Notes: generated by a model not told the origin, from the letters alone. A stretch of 64,000 nucleotides of DNA from Alphaproteobacteria bacterium (GCA_024640405.1 JAHEFB010000014.1:26094-90093), one strand, 5' to 3'; counted from the stretch's first letter, positions 1-9,476 are shown. Numbers and translations are program-made.

Positions 1-859
1 GCTCGTAAAGCGCCTTGCGCAAACCGGTCTTGTCATCGACAGCGCCGAGCGAAGCCGACGGCAACATGCCGAGGGAACCGGTGAGCATGGCAGCCACGTC
101 CGACAGGATATCGCCAAACAGATTGTCGGTGAGAATGACGTCGAACTGCTTCGGGGTTCGCACCAGTTGCATTGCACCGGCATCGGCCAGCATATGAGAC
201 AGGCTCACATCCTCAAAACCGTCCTTGTGGGTCTGTGTGACAACCTCGTTCCATAACACACCGGACTTCATGACATTGCGTTTTTCCATGGAGCACACCT
301 GCTTGTTGCGGGTGCGGGCAAGCTCGAAGGCAACACGCGAGATGCGGTCGATCTCGTAGCTTTCGTAAACCTGCGTGTCGACGGCGCGCTTCTGGCCATT
401 TCCCAGTTCGGTGATTTCCTTGGGCTCACCAAAATAGACACCGCCGGTGAGTTCGCGCAGAATGAGAATGTCGAGGCCTTCGACCAGCTCTTTCTTCAGC
501 GACGATGCGTCCGCCAGCGCAGGATAGACGATTGCCGGGCGAAGATTTGCATACAGTGCAAGGTCTTTGCGCAGCCGCAAGAGGCCTGCCTCGGGGCGTT
601 TGTCATAAGGCACGCTGTCCCATTTGGAGCCACCCACGGCACCAAAAATTATGGCGTCGGCTGCCATGGCCTTTTCCATATCGGCATCGGAGATGCTTTC
701 TCCATGGGCATCATAGGCTGCGCCGCCGACCAGGCCTTCGTCCAGTTCAAACGAGGCAATGTTGTTGTCCTGGAACCACTGAATGACGCGGCGAACCTCG
801 CCCATTACCTCTGGGCCAATGCCGTCACCTGGAAGGAGAAAAAGTTTGTGGGTCGCCAT
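1..859 (-). CDS. leuB: 3-isopropylmalate dehydrogenase (3' end outside window)
   Basis: NAD-dependent oxidative decarboxylation of 3-isopropylmalate to 2-oxoisocaproate in leucine biosynthesis; cytosolic. Reading the minus strand from the ATG at 859 gives [20 protein letters not shown], the family's N-terminal GDGIGPEV motif. Further on are [11 protein letters not shown], the substrate-loop region [12 protein letters not shown], and the metal-binding region ending [10 protein letters not shown]. About 286 codons are present and the reading frame leaves the window at base 1, so the roughly 80 C-terminal residues are missing here. leuD and leuC lie upstream on the same strand but are separated from it by other genes, so it is probably not in a simple leuCDB operon. 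Identification is firm; only the 3' end is unseen. Confidence 0.96.
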   Translation of the reverse strand, partial: MATHKLFLLPGDGIGPEVMGEVRRVIQWFQDNNIASFELDEGLVGGAAYDAHGESISDADMEKAMAADAIIFGAVGGSKWDSVPYDKRPEAGLLRLRKDLALYANLRPAIVYPALADASSLKKELVEGLDILILRELTGGVYFGEPKEITELGNGQKRAVDTQVYESYEIDRISRVAFELARTRNKQVCSMEKRNVMKSGVLWNEVVTQTHKDGFEDVSLSHMLADAGAMQLVRTPKQFDVILTDNLFGDILSDVAAMLTGSLGMLPSASLGAVDDKTGLRKALYE

Positions 860-940
860 GTTGGTTTCTGCCTTTGAGTAGGGGATTGGGTGTTGGCGAT
901 TGGGTACTGTGTGATGAGGGGCTTGGCAAGAGGTTATGGG

Positions 941-1146
941 TCTTATTTCGCTCACGCCAGCAGCCTTGCGGCTGCGCTCCGCGGGGGCGCACTTGGTGCG
1001 GCGCGCAGTCGCGCTTGCCTCAGCACTGACGTGCTTCGGATTGGTTTATTCCGCTCACGCAGGCAGCCTTGCGGCTGCGCTCCGCGGGGGCATGCTTCGC
1101 ATGACGGCCAGTCGGCCTTGCCTCAGCACTTCGTGCTTCGGTTTGG
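941..1146. repeat. two direct copies of a ~103-bp palindrome-containing unit
   Basis: Copy 1 spans about 941-1044 and copy 2 about 1045-1146. Both carry CGCTCACGC, then the hairpin GCAGCCTTGCGGCTGC, then GCTCCGCGGGGGC, and end with TTGCCTCAGCACT and GTGCTTCGG. The copies differ mainly in the middle third. Each contains internal self-complementary stretches, so it can fold back. It looks like non-coding repeat DNA rather than a gene. Confidence 0.75.
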
Positions 1147-1176
1147 AGTTCATCACTAAGCTTGTTCAGGGTCGGA

Positions 1177-1303
1177 GAACGGCCTGAGCGAAGCGAAGAC
1201 AGCTGTTCGACCAGATAAATGAACGGCCTGAGCGAAGCGAAGAAAGCTGTTCGACCAGACAAATGAACGGCCTTCCGAAGGCGGACATGCTGTTCGACCA
1301 AAT
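1177..1303. repeat. tandem array, 44-bp unit, about three copies
   Basis: Units start at 1177, 1221 and 1265, each with GAACGGCC. The first two are nearly identical 44-mers (GAACGGCCTGAGCGAAGCGA, then AGCTGTTCGACCAGA); the third is diverged and about 39 bp, keeping CTGTTCGACCA. The array ends just before the stop codon of the transglycosylase gene. Function unknown. Confidence 0.8.
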
Positions 1304-1316
1304 AGAAGACCCTAAA

Positions 1317-2495
1317 CTAACCACCCAACGCCTTCAGCACAGCCATCGAGGGTCTACCGTTGGGTTTCATTCCCGCCTTGGCCTGCACTTTCTTGATGGC
1401 GCCAATGGTGATCGGGCCGATTTTTCCGTCCGCCTCGCCGATATCGTGGCCTGCCTTCAGAAGCAGTTTCTGCAACTGTAAGCGTTGTGCGCGGGTTAGA
1501 CCCAGGTCATTGGTGGGCCAGCGGCCGGTCAGCGGACCTCCGCCCTTGAGCCGATCGGACAGGTGTCCAATGGCCAGCGCATAGGATTCGGCGGCGTTGT
1601 AGGAATACAGTGCATTAAAGTTGCGGGTTACCAGGAAGGCCGGCCCCTTTTTGCCCGCCGGCAACAACAGGCCTGCAGAATAGTTGCTCTGCAGTGGAGA
1701 ACCATCCACATTGGTCAGGCCGCGTTTGGCCCAGGTTTTTACCGATGCCCGCCGGTTTCGGCCTGATGGACCCCGGTAGCCGTTCGGGAGCTTTACCTCA
1801 AACCCCCAGGGCTCATTCTTGCGCCACCCGGCCTTGATCATGAAATTGGCGGTCGAAGCCAGTGCATCGGGCACTGAATTGACCAGATCACGCTTGCCAT
1901 CGCGGTCAAAATCAACAGCAAGGCGCTGGTAGGTTTCGGGAATGAACTGGGTCTGTCCGAAGGCAGATGCCCAGGACGAATAAAGGTCCTTGAGTTCCAC
2001 ATCACCCTTTTGCACCAGTTTCAAACCTGCAATGAGCTGACGGGTGAACAGCCCCCGCTTGCGTTTCGCACAGATCAGGTTGGCCATGGCATGAGGCAGA
2101 AAGAATTCGCCGCGGATATTGCCGTAGTCACTTTCAATGCCCCAAAGCGCGGCAATTACGTACCGGTCCACACCATACTTTTTTTCTACAGCGGCAAGTG
2201 TGGAGGCGTGGTTTTCCATGTTCGCCTTGCCGTCTGCAATGCGGGCCGGATCCACCAGGAACGCCATATAATCCCATATTTTGGTCCTGAATTCCGGTTG
2301 CGAACGGGAAAACCGCACGACCTTTTCATTGAACCTGGCACCGTCCAGCGCCTTGTCAACCAGTGACGGTGCGACGCCCGCGCGCTTGACGGTTTTCTTG
2401 ATGCCGGCAATACAGGATTTGGTAACCTTGGCTTGTGCAGGCACCACAATACCCGCCAGCAGGGTCACAGCCAGAGCAGCGGGCAAAATACGCAT
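1317..2495 (-). CDS. lytic murein transglycosylase, MltB family, with peptidoglycan-binding domain
   Basis: Cleaves the MurNAc-GlcNAc bond of peptidoglycan to give 1,6-anhydro ends; periplasmic. The 392-residue product opens with a Sec signal peptide (residues 1-22, ending PAQA) followed by an SLT_2/GH103-type catalytic domain. The catalytic glutamate is E121 in ALWGIESDYGN, the MltB signature; SSWASAFGQTQFIPETY is the second typical block. The last 60 or so residues (from LGLTRAQRLQLQKLL) form a PG_binding_1 domain. No lipobox cysteine follows the signal peptide, so it is probably soluble rather than a lipoprotein. The start at 2495 gives a natural signal peptide. It lies 24 bp downstream of leuD on the same strand. 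Confidence 0.92.
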   Translation of the reverse strand: MRILPAALAVTLLAGIVVPAQAKVTKSCIAGIKKTVKRAGVAPSLVDKALDGARFNEKVVRFSRSQPEFRTKIWDYMAFLVDPARIADGKANMENHASTLAAVEKKYGVDRYVIAALWGIESDYGNIRGEFFLPHAMANLICAKRKRGLFTRQLIAGLKLVQKGDVELKDLYSSWASAFGQTQFIPETYQRLAVDFDRDGKRDLVNSVPDALASTANFMIKAGWRKNEPWGFEVKLPNGYRGPSGRNRRASVKTWAKRGLTNVDGSPLQSNYSAGLLLPAGKKGPAFLVTRNFNALYSYNAAESYALAIGHLSDRLKGGGPLTGRWPTNDLGLTRAQRLQLQKLLLKAGHDIGEADGKIGPITIGAIKKVQAKAGMKPNGRPSMAVLKALGG

Positions 2496-2519
2496 GACGA
2501 AAATATCTCCCGACGTTGT

Positions 2520-3125
2520 TCAGATCCAGGGGCGGGCAGCGGCGTTTTTTTCTTCAAAGGCATCGATCGAGGCCTTTTTCTCGAAAGTCAGGCCGATGTC
2601 ATCCAGTCCGTTGAGCAGGCAATGCTTGCGGAAAGGATCGATGTCAAATTTCACGACTCCACCGTCGGGCCCATGGATTTCCTGGGTCTCAAGATCTACC
2701 GTTACCGTGGCGTTGGCACCGCGTCGCGCATCGTCCATCAGCTTGTCGACGTCTTCCTGCGGCAACTTGATGGGCAGGATGCCGTTCTTGAAGCAATTGT
2801 TGTAGAAGATGTCGGCAAACGAGGTCGAGATCACACAGCGAATTCCGAAGTCCAGCAGCGCCCATGGGGCATGTTCGCGCGAAGAACCACAGCCGAAATT
2901 ATCTCCTGCAACCAGAATTTGCGAGGTGCGCCAGGCTGGTTGATTCAAAGTGAAGTCAGGGTTCTCCGAGCCATCATCATTGTAGCGCATTTCATAGAAC
3001 AGCGATTTGCCGAGGCCGGTACGCTTGATGGTTTTCAGAAACTGTTTTGGAATTATCATGTCAGTGTCGACATTGGTGGTTGGCAGTGGTGCTGCAACGC
3101 CGGTCAGTGTAGTGAACTTTTCCAT
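2520..3125 (-). CDS. leuD: 3-isopropylmalate dehydratase small subunit
   Basis: Swivel-domain subunit of the LeuCD isomerase that converts 2-isopropylmalate to 3-isopropylmalate. Length 201 residues, the family norm. Visible motifs are [13 protein letters not shown] near residue 20 and [17 protein letters not shown] near residue 75, the aconitase swivel-domain signature. The partner leuC lies 2.1 kb upstream on the same strand with four other genes between, an interrupted arrangement. Identification is secure. Confidence 0.97.
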   Translation of the reverse strand: MEKFTTLTGVAAPLPTTNVDTDMIIPKQFLKTIKRTGLGKSLFYEMRYNDDGSENPDFTLNQPAWRTSQILVAGDNFGCGSSREHAPWALLDFGIRCVISTSFADIFYNNCFKNGILPIKLPQEDVDKLMDDARRGANATVTVDLETQEIHGPDGGVVKFDIDPFRKHCLLNGLDDIGLTFEKKASIDAFEEKNAAARPWI

Positions 3126-3188
3126 CAGGCTGGTCTCTCAAGTGAAAGCAATTGAACAGGTGATGTGTGCCGTGTGATTTGTGCAACG

Positions 3189-3974
3189 TCAAGCATTGCC
3201 TTGCTTTGCCCGCAAGTCGGGCAGGCCGATGCCGGTTGATTCAAAGCCGCCGTCTACCGACAGAACCTGGCCGTTGATGAAGCTGGCCTTGTCCGAAACG
3301 AGAAAGTAGATCGCTTCGGCGATTTCATGCTCCTCGCCGTAACGGTTGAGCGGAATTGCATCGTGATAGCTTTGCCGGATCGCCGCATCGTGAACTTTTT
3401 TGGCCATTTCGGTGTCGACCGGGCCGGGGCAAATGCAGTTAACCCTTACACCCTGATTTCCGTACTCGGCAGCTTGCTGCTTCGTGAGATGAATCACCCC
3501 TGCCTTGGAAGTTCCGTATGCCACGCGCAAGGTCGAGGCGCGGTGGCCGGAGATGGAGGCTATGTTGACGACCGCACCACCTCCCGAACGCGACATGACC
3601 GGAACGGCTGCCTGAACGGTCAGGAAAGGGCCCGTGAGGTTGGTGGCCATGATTTCCTGCCAGACATTCAGACCGGTCTGTGCAATGGGGCCGAAGTCGG
3701 CGATCCCGGCATTGTTGACGAGGCCATCAAGGCGCCCGAAATGAGCGGCTGTCCGGTCAATGGAACGCTGCACCTGATCGGGATCGGATACGTCACACTC
3801 AATGCACAGCGCCTTGTCGGCGGGAACGGTCTTTTCAGTTTCTCGCAGCGTGTCGGGGTTGTTGTCGATCAGGGCGACGCACCAGCCATTTTCAAGAAAC
3901 AGTCTTGCGGTTGCCAGCCCAATGCCGCGGGCGGCGCCGGTTACGAGGCAGACGTTGGTGGGTTTGGATGTCAT
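3189..3974 (-). CDS. SDR family NAD(P)-dependent oxidoreductase
   Basis: A classical short-chain dehydrogenase of 261 residues; substrate unknown. The Rossmann motif TGAARGIG is near residues 12-19 and NNAG near 87-90. The catalytic triad is visible as Ser about 140 (NIASISG) and Tyr153/Lys157 (YGTSK). The C-terminal block ends QVLSVDGGFEST, typical of the family. An upstream ATG at 4013 is also in frame, but the ATG at 3974 is preceded by AGGGG at good spacing and gives the normal N-terminus, so I prefer it. It sits between leuD and a small membrane protein gene on the same strand. A role in amino-acid or polyol metabolism is possible but not shown. Confidence 0.88.
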   Translation of the reverse strand: MTSKPTNVCLVTGAARGIGLATARLFLENGWCVALIDNNPDTLRETEKTVPADKALCIECDVSDPDQVQRSIDRTAAHFGRLDGLVNNAGIADFGPIAQTGLNVWQEIMATNLTGPFLTVQAAVPVMSRSGGGAVVNIASISGHRASTLRVAYGTSKAGVIHLTKQQAAEYGNQGVRVNCICPGPVDTEMAKKVHDAAIRQSYHDAIPLNRYGEEHEIAEAIYFLVSDKASFINGQVLSVDGGFESTGIGLPDLRAKQGNA

Positions 3975-4089
3975 ATATGAGGCCCCTGGCAAGTTTTGCA
4001 AATGGGTGTGCATCCTTGCGAATAAAGACGGTTGTCAGCAAATTCATGGAAAGCGGTTTTTTTGATACGCCCCAAAACCTCATTTCGCC

Positions 4090-4314
4090 CTACAGGATGC
4101 CATAGCGGCGCAAGAAAAAATAAATCAGGTAGGCACCAAGCACATAGGCGGCAGTTCGGCCGATGCGTTTACCCCACCGTTCGACATTATCTTCAGGTTC
4201 CTGATCGGAAACGGTACCGGTACCAAGAATTTTTTCCGACTGCTCACCCAGACGTTTCAAGTCAGCTCTTGCCTGGCGTACAGTCTGGTCGTTGCGATCC
4301 GGTTCCTGCGCCAT
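4090..4314 (-). CDS. small C-terminally anchored membrane protein, unrecognised
   Basis: A 74-residue protein with a charged N-terminal two-thirds (residues 1-50, helical, rich in Asp, Glu, Arg and Gln) and one hydrophobic segment near the C-terminus (TAAYVLGAYLIYFFLRRYG), followed by basic residues. This suggests a tail-anchored inner-membrane protein. Its ATG overlaps the TAA of the upstream metallopeptidase gene by one base (TAATG), so the two are probably translationally coupled. I do not recognise a family. Confidence 0.7.
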   Translation of the reverse strand: MAQEPDRNDQTVRQARADLKRLGEQSEKILGTGTVSDQEPEDNVERWGKRIGRTAAYVLGAYLIYFFLRRYGIL

Positions 4315-4739
4315 TACTGCACCGTGCGGGGTTGTGGCGCCGAGGCTTCAATTTCTGCTTCAAGCTGTGTGACCAATTCTTCGGACAGCTCAAGTTGGTG
4401 TGCTGCCTCATGCACCATCACCTGGGTCAGGACCATAGACAACTCATCGCCCTGCTCGACCCAGTAGTCCAATACTGCCCGGCGGTATAATACCAGCACC
4501 GGGTGTCCGACCTCGGAATCGCGCAGCAAGCCCATGATATCGAACGGTGTTTCACTGCCGATTTCATCCATCGTGTCATCGTCGGGGAATTCTTCGACGG
4601 TAATGGCAATTTCACCGGTCATTTTGCGCAGTGATGATGGCACCTTATCCCATGTCTTGCGGGCAAGATGAGATAGATCCCTGGCAGAAGGGGCACGCAT
4701 GTGCGACCAGCGGCTGTCATTGTTGAAAGGTGAGTTCAT
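4314..4739 (-). CDS. metallopeptidase family protein (zincin, HExxH)
   Basis: A 141-residue protein resembling the short zincin_1/DUF1025 metallopeptidases. The zinc motif HEAAH lies around residue 112 in VMVHEAAHQLELSEE. The preceding ETPFDIMGLLRDSE and VLYRRAVLDYW blocks fit the family. It has no signal peptide and should be cytosolic. The gene overlaps the following small membrane protein gene by one base, implying co-translation. The physiological substrate of this family is not known to me. Confidence 0.85.
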   Translation of the reverse strand: MNSPFNNDSRWSHMRAPSARDLSHLARKTWDKVPSSLRKMTGEIAITVEEFPDDDTMDEIGSETPFDIMGLLRDSEVGHPVLVLYRRAVLDYWVEQGDELSMVLTQVMVHEAAHQLELSEELVTQLEAEIEASAPQPRTVQ

Positions 4740-4859
4740 GTTATTGATGATGCCAGCACGAGGCGCGCTTTACCAGAACGATTGTCCGGTGTGATCGTCA
4801 CTTCATGTTGTACTGTTAAAGTGTTGCAAACTTTCACGCATGTGCACATGCTCCAGATC

Positions 4860-4959
4860 AGTCTTGTGGTTTTTGGTTGATTCAATCAAAAACCAAAAAA
4901 CTGATCGCCTTTAAAGTTCCGGAGCAACTTAATGGGTTCAAAAGAACCCATGTCGCTCC
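4860..4959. repeat. two hairpin-forming inverted repeats in an intergenic spacer
   Basis: One palindrome at about 4867-4896 has arms GGTTTTTG and CAAAAACC around GTTGATTCAAT. The second, at 4921-4959, has a perfect inner stem TGGGTTC-AAAA-GAACCCA and an outer stem GGAGC/GCTCC. They lie downstream of the small minus-strand gene at 4976-5095, so the second could end its transcript. No long U-tract follows, so the terminator role is a guess. Confidence 0.55.
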
Positions 4960-4975
4960 AGGCGCTGGACCTTTT

Positions 4976-5095
4976 TCAGGACATGCTTGCAGCGGCATAG
5001 GCCATCATGGCGCCGGATGCAAGTGTTGCTACAACTAGAAAAATCAGGACGCGGCGAAGAAAACGCTTGTCAGCAGCAGATGTCGTCGTGGACAT
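4976..5095 (-). CDS. small single-span membrane protein
   Basis: A 39-residue protein starting MSTTTSAADKRFLRRVLIF, with one hydrophobic segment (LIFLVVATLASGAMMAYAA) after a basic stretch. The frame is open further upstream to 5182, but the ATG at 5095 has GGGGAA about five bases before it and gives a sensible membrane-protein N-terminus. No family recognised. It lies between leuC and the metallopeptidase gene on the same strand. Short length keeps confidence moderate. Confidence 0.5.
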   Translation of the reverse strand: MSTTTSAADKRFLRRVLIFLVVATLASGAMMAYAAASMS

Positions 5096-5234
5096 AAGTT
5101 CCCCAATACTCAAAAATAACGAACCTGCCCCATACTGGAGACACCAATTCGTACACCCGGCATTGCCCCAAACCGCGTTCATTTAGGTTGCAACATATTC
5201 GCAGGTGATGCGCAAGGGAGAACCGCAAGTTATC

Positions 5235-6644
5235 TTAAGTCAGTGTACGGATATCAACAAAATGGCCCGCAATTGCAGCTGCGGCGGCCATTGCGGGAGA
5301 CACAAGATGGGTACGGCCCTTGAAACCCTGGCGACCCTCAAAATTGCGATTGGATGTCGATGCACAGCGTTGGCCGGGTTTGAGCTGGTCGGGGTTCATG
5401 CCGAGACACATGGAACAACCAGGTTCGCGCCACTCAAACCCCGCAGCGGTGAATATCCGGTCCAGACCTTCTGCTTCTGCCTGTGCCTTCACCACACCGG
5501 AACCTGGAACGATCATGGCATAATCCAGCTGGTCAGATATTTTCTTGCCGTCAATTATACGGGCAACTTCGCGCAGGTCCTCGATACGACCGTTGGTGCA
5601 GGACCCGATCCAGATCACATCCAGACCTATATCGGTTATCTTGGTTCCTGCGGTCAGTCCCATATAGTCGAGTGCCCGCTGTTTGGAGGCCCGCTTGGCT
5701 TCATCTGCAATGTACTGGGGATCCGGTACAGCGCCTGCCACGGAGATCACATCCTCCGGTGACGTTCCCCACGACACGATGGGCGGCAGGGCGGCGGCAT
5801 CCAGCGTAATGACTTCGTCGAAGTGGGCGTCTTCGTCGGAGAACAGGGTTTTCCAGTATGCCATAGCGGCGTCCCAGTTAGCTCCCGACGGCGACATTGG
5901 ACGACCCTTGAGGTACTCGTAGGCCTTTGCATCGGGTGCAATCATGCCGGCGCGGGCACCGCCTTCAATTGTCATGTTGCACACCGTCATGCGACCTTCC
6001 ATGGACAGGTCCCGGAATGCTTCGCCGGAAAACTCGATGACATGACCGGTTCCGCCGGCTGTTCCAATCTCACCGATGACGGCAAGAATGATATCCTTGG
6101 CGGTCGCTCCCCTGGCCAGCTTTCCGTCAACCTGCACTTTCATGTTGCGGGCTTTCTTCTGGATCAGCGTCTGGGTCGCCAGAACGTGCTCGACTTCCGA
6201 CGTACCTATACCGTGCGCCAGGGCCCCGAATGCACCATGGGTCGAGGTATGACTGTCGCCGCAAACGATGGTGGAGCCGGGCAGGGTGAAGCCCTGCTCG
6301 GGGCCGATGATATGAACGATACCTTGTCGTGCGTCAGTTTCGGAAAAATACTGCACGCCGAATTCTGCGGCATTTTTTGCCAGTGTTTCGACCTGGATGC
6401 GGCTTTCTTCCTCGGCAATACCCTTTGAGCGGTCTGTGGTAGGAACATTGTGGTCAACCACGGCAAGCGTTTTTTCGGGTGCGTGCACACCCCGGCCAGC
6501 CATGCGCAGGCCTTCAAAAGCCTGCGGGCTGGTTACCTCGTGAACCAGGTGGCGATCGATGTACAAGAGACACGTGCCGTCATCGGCCTCGTGAACCAGA
6601 TGATCGTCCCAGATCTTGTCATACAGGGTGCGTGGGCCAGCCAT
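5235..6644 (-). CDS. leuC: 3-isopropylmalate dehydratase large subunit
   Basis: The [4Fe-4S] subunit of isopropylmalate isomerase in leucine synthesis; 469 residues, the usual length. The cluster ligands are visible as Cys349 (GSCTNGR) and Cys410/Cys413 ([10 protein letters not shown]). [20 protein letters not shown] near residue 130 is the aconitase-family signature. The frame is open to an upstream ATG at 6707, but [15 protein letters not shown] at 6644 is the family N-terminus and has GAGGAT in front of it. It precedes the small membrane protein, metallopeptidase, SDR and leuD genes on the same strand. Confidence 0.97.
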   Translation of the reverse strand: MAGPRTLYDKIWDDHLVHEADDGTCLLYIDRHLVHEVTSPQAFEGLRMAGRGVHAPEKTLAVVDHNVPTTDRSKGIAEEESRIQVETLAKNAAEFGVQYFSETDARQGIVHIIGPEQGFTLPGSTIVCGDSHTSTHGAFGALAHGIGTSEVEHVLATQTLIQKKARNMKVQVDGKLARGATAKDIILAVIGEIGTAGGTGHVIEFSGEAFRDLSMEGRMTVCNMTIEGGARAGMIAPDAKAYEYLKGRPMSPSGANWDAAMAYWKTLFSDEDAHFDEVITLDAAALPPIVSWGTSPEDVISVAGAVPDPQYIADEAKRASKQRALDYMGLTAGTKITDIGLDVIWIGSCTNGRIEDLREVARIIDGKKISDQLDYAMIVPGSGVVKAQAEAEGLDRIFTAAGFEWREPGCSMCLGMNPDQLKPGQRCASTSNRNFEGRQGFKGRTHLVSPAMAAAAAIAGHFVDIRTLT

Positions 6645-7105
6645 GAATATCCTCAAGTCAATTGGAAGTGTTCGGAATTGGCGGCAAACTAGCGGGACCC
6701 GAAGCATTTGTCATCCGGAAATGGCGTTGAGTATCACAATGCCGAAAACGGCCCACCATACGCCAACAGGGAGCAAAGCCAAATCATCGCAGTTGACTGC
6801 AATAGGCCGAAATATCGCCCATCAAATATCACAATAGGTGCGGATTTTTGCCCTTCGTATTATCTAGTCTTGGGTCAAGCAGGAATTTCCATCATTGCGT
6901 TCAGGTTGGGTGAATAGCTGACTTTTCCGTTGTGCCGCTTCAGGCCACGAAGGCTGCAGACCAGCAAGAACGACAAATCGGATTTATATTAATCAATATA
7001 GAGATCTAAAATCAGATTCGGGGATGATTGTATCTGATGCTGCGAAGCGGCGGTATTTGATGTTGAAATACGAAACCGGGCATATTGCACGAGAGGGATT
7101 ACACC
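6645..7105. other. divergent intergenic region between leuC and a membrane protein gene
   Basis: About 460 bp without a supported gene. It must hold the leuC promoter (minus) and the promoter of the gene at 7106 (plus). It is AT-richer than its surroundings, especially 6980-7010 (TTTATATTAATCAATATAGA). I could not identify a leader peptide, riboswitch or clear attenuator. Confidence 0.5.
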
Positions 7106-7819
7106 ATGACCGTACTGACAGTTCTTACCATACTGCGCCTGGTGCATCTGGTTGGATTGGTCATGGGCCTTGGTGGGGCATTGCTGGCCGATTACACGAT
7201 TTTTTCAGCGGGCGTTATCCGTCCCGTCAGCAACTATACGATTTTTCAAACCAGACTTCTGTCTCACATCGTTGCGATTGGATTGTGCATTCTGTGGATC
7301 AGCGGCCTGGCCTTGATCATTGTCAAGCTCCAGGTGCAGCCTGAATTTCTGCAAAACCCTAAGGTCTGGGCCAAAATCTGCGTTGTCATGATCCTGACGA
7401 TCAATGGCATTCTGGTGCACAAACTCATACTGCCGATGATGACCAATGCCATCGGACGCCGGCTGTTTGACGGCGTCACGACCCGCCAGGTGGCCTGCAT
7501 GACATTGCTGGGCAGTGTCTCACTGGTGTCATGGTCGCTGCCGTTTGTGCTCGGCAAGGCGGCAGGCCTCAATTTCGTTACCCCGATGTCGGTCATCCTC
7601 GCTGTTTACCTGGTTTGTGTGCTGGCAGCATGGCTGGGCCTGTTCGCCTTCATGAGTTGCATCAGAAGCATTCAGGAACTTGCCGCAAACCATACGGTTG
7701 ATCCGAATATGGCCGCGACGGCCTGGGAACCGCGGATCGCCACCCTGGGTAGCCGGGCGGCGGTCGATACACTGCGCCCAGGCGACAATGTAAGTACTTT
7801 TTCGCAAGTGCGCGTTTAA
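7106..7819 (+). CDS. polytopic integral membrane protein, unrecognised
   Basis: A 237-residue protein with about five hydrophobic segments: residues 5-30, 50-75, 90-115, 140-160 and 165-195. A soluble C-terminal tail of about 45 residues ends in polar sequence. The ATG at 7106 is preceded by GAGAGG at suitable spacing; an ATG seven codons earlier is also in frame. No catalytic or transporter motif is recognised. The gene is convergent with the AGCS symporter gene, with a strong hairpin between them. Function unknown. Confidence 0.7.
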   Translation: MTVLTVLTILRLVHLVGLVMGLGGALLADYTIFSAGVIRPVSNYTIFQTRLLSHIVAIGLCILWISGLALIIVKLQVQPEFLQNPKVWAKICVVMILTINGILVHKLILPMMTNAIGRRLFDGVTTRQVACMTLLGSVSLVSWSLPFVLGKAAGLNFVTPMSVILAVYLVCVLAAWLGLFAFMSCIRSIQELAANHTVDPNMAATAWEPRIATLGSRAAVDTLRPGDNVSTFSQVRV

Positions 7820-7865
7820 CCGGTCAAATGTGTGCGATTACCCACGACACGCCTTGACGCTCCCA

Positions 7866-7898
7866 AGAAAATACCGGAGTGGCTATAGCCACTCCGGT
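7866..7898 (-). terminator. intrinsic terminator of the symporter transcript
   Basis: A perfect 12-bp stem (ACCGGAGTGGCT paired with AGCCACTCCGGT, two-base loop) at 7873-7898. On the minus strand it is followed by TATTTTCTT, a U-rich tail, so it fits Rho-independent termination of the gene starting at 9465. Confidence 0.8.
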
Positions 7899-7923
7899 AG
7901 AAATGCCTGTACGAGGTACGGAG

Positions 7924-9465
7924 TTAGTGCTTGAACCGCTTGATTTCACCAGACTTCAGGCGATCCATGTACGAGTTCATTTCCTTCTTCACAATCGGCA
8001 TCAGGAAGTAGAGCGCCGTGATGTTGACAACTGCCATGGCAAATATTGCCGCGTCGGAGAAGTCAATGACAGGCCCAAGACTTGCAGAAGCGCCGATAAC
8101 AACAAAGACGCAGAAGATGATCTTGAACACCAACTCGGTGGTTTTGCCTTCGCCGAACAGGTAGGTCCAGGCTTTCAAACCGTAATATGACCACGAGATC
8201 ATGGTTGAGAAAGCAAACAGGACAACTGCTATTGCCAGTACATACGGGAACCAGCTGAAGCCGGTCGCGAATGCAGCTGATGTAAGCGAAACGCCCGAAA
8301 CATCACCAACTGTCTTGATGGAATTGCCATCGAGAACGAAGTTTCCGGATGCCGGATCCACAATCAGTAGTCCGGAAATGGTGATGACAAGTGCTGTCAT
8401 GGTGCAGATCACGACGGTGTCGATAAAGGGCTCCAGCAAGGAAACCAGTCCCTCGGTGATAGGCTCTTTCGTACGTACTGCCGAGTGAGCGATTGCAGCT
8501 GAACCAACACCTGCCTCGTTCGAGAAAGCGGCCCGTTTGAAACCCTGGATAAGAGCGCCAACAAAGCCACCTGCAACACCCAGACCGGTGAAGGCTCCTT
8601 CAAATATCTGGCCGAATGCCCAGCCGATCTTGTCGAAATTGAGCAACAGGATGATGAGGGCCGTGCCGACGTAAAGGACGCCCATGAAGGGAACGACCTT
8701 TTCTGTCACATTGGCGATGGACTTGATGCCGCCAACAATCACGGCGTACACAACCAGCGCAAACACAATGCCAGTGATCCAGCCGGGATAATCACCCGTG
8801 ATACTGGAGATCTGGGCGTGTGCCTGATTGGCCTGGAACATGTTGCCGCCGCCAAAGGCGCCAAGAATACAGAAGATGGCAAATACCACGGCCAGAATTT
8901 TTCCGCCCGGTATGCCGCGTTCCGCAAATCCCTTTGACATATAGTACATCGGTCCGCCGGAAACAGTACCGTCTTCATATTCGTTGCGGTACTTAACGCC
9001 GAGCGTACATTCGGTGAATTTGGACGCCATGCCCAGAAGGCCGGCCATGATCATCCAGAACGTGGCGCCTGGACCGCCGATACCGACTGCGACGGCGACA
9101 CCGGCAATATTGCCGAGGCCAACGGTGCCGGACAGGGCGGTTGTGAGCGCCTGGAAGTGACTGACTTCACCCGCATCATTGGGGTCTGAATAATCACCCT
9201 TTACGAGCTGGATGGAATGACGGAAACCCCTGATCTGAATGAAACCGAAGTAAACGGTGAACAATGATGCGGCAATCACCAGCCACATGACGATCCACGG
9301 AAAACTGGTACCTGGAAACGGTGAGAAAATGAAGTTCACAAATGGCCCGGTAACAGTAGCGAAGGTTTCGTTTACAGCCTGGTCGATGGACCTGGCTTCC
9401 TGCGCAAATGCGGAGGTTGACCCTGCCGCCGCCAGCGGAAGGGTTGTTAAGGCAAGTTTTTTCAT
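7924..9465 (-). CDS. alanine/glycine:cation symporter family protein (AGCS)
   Basis: Sodium-coupled uptake of alanine or glycine at the inner membrane; 513 residues with about ten to eleven hydrophobic segments. The N-terminal 22 residues (MKKLALTTLPLAAAGSTSAF) look like a cleavable signal or extra helix. Family blocks include GNIAGVAVAVGIGGPGA near residue 118 and the region around GFKRAAFSNEAGVGSAAIAH near residue 310, the AGCS signature. The gene starts 11 bp after the universal stress protein gene, so the two form an operon read on the minus strand, closed by the hairpin at 7873-7898. The exact substrate cannot be read from sequence. Confidence 0.94.
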   Translation of the reverse strand: MKKLALTTLPLAAAGSTSAFAQEARSIDQAVNETFATVTGPFVNFIFSPFPGTSFPWIVMWLVIAASLFTVYFGFIQIRGFRHSIQLVKGDYSDPNDAGEVSHFQALTTALSGTVGLGNIAGVAVAVGIGGPGATFWMIMAGLLGMASKFTECTLGVKYRNEYEDGTVSGGPMYYMSKGFAERGIPGGKILAVVFAIFCILGAFGGGNMFQANQAHAQISSITGDYPGWITGIVFALVVYAVIVGGIKSIANVTEKVVPFMGVLYVGTALIILLLNFDKIGWAFGQIFEGAFTGLGVAGGFVGALIQGFKRAAFSNEAGVGSAAIAHSAVRTKEPITEGLVSLLEPFIDTVVICTMTALVITISGLLIVDPASGNFVLDGNSIKTVGDVSGVSLTSAAFATGFSWFPYVLAIAVVLFAFSTMISWSYYGLKAWTYLFGEGKTTELVFKIIFCVFVVIGASASLGPVIDFSDAAIFAMAVVNITALYFLMPIVKKEMNSYMDRLKSGEIKRFKH

Positions 9466-9476
9466 AAGTGATTTCC

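Larger units (their letters stand above)
860..1316. other. gene-free, repeat-rich spacer between leuB and the transglycosylase gene
   Basis: No convincing gene. Several short frames are open because the DNA is GC-rich and repetitive, but none has a ribosome-binding site or family-like sequence. The spacer holds a duplicated unit of about 103 bp and a three-copy tandem array, listed separately. The leuB promoter is expected near 860-930 but no clear -35/-10 pair could be fixed. Confidence 0.7.

Noticed and set aside
1020..1301. Minus-strand frame of 93 codons in the leuB spacer
   Set aside because: Composed of translated repeat units, without a ribosome-binding site or homologue-like features.
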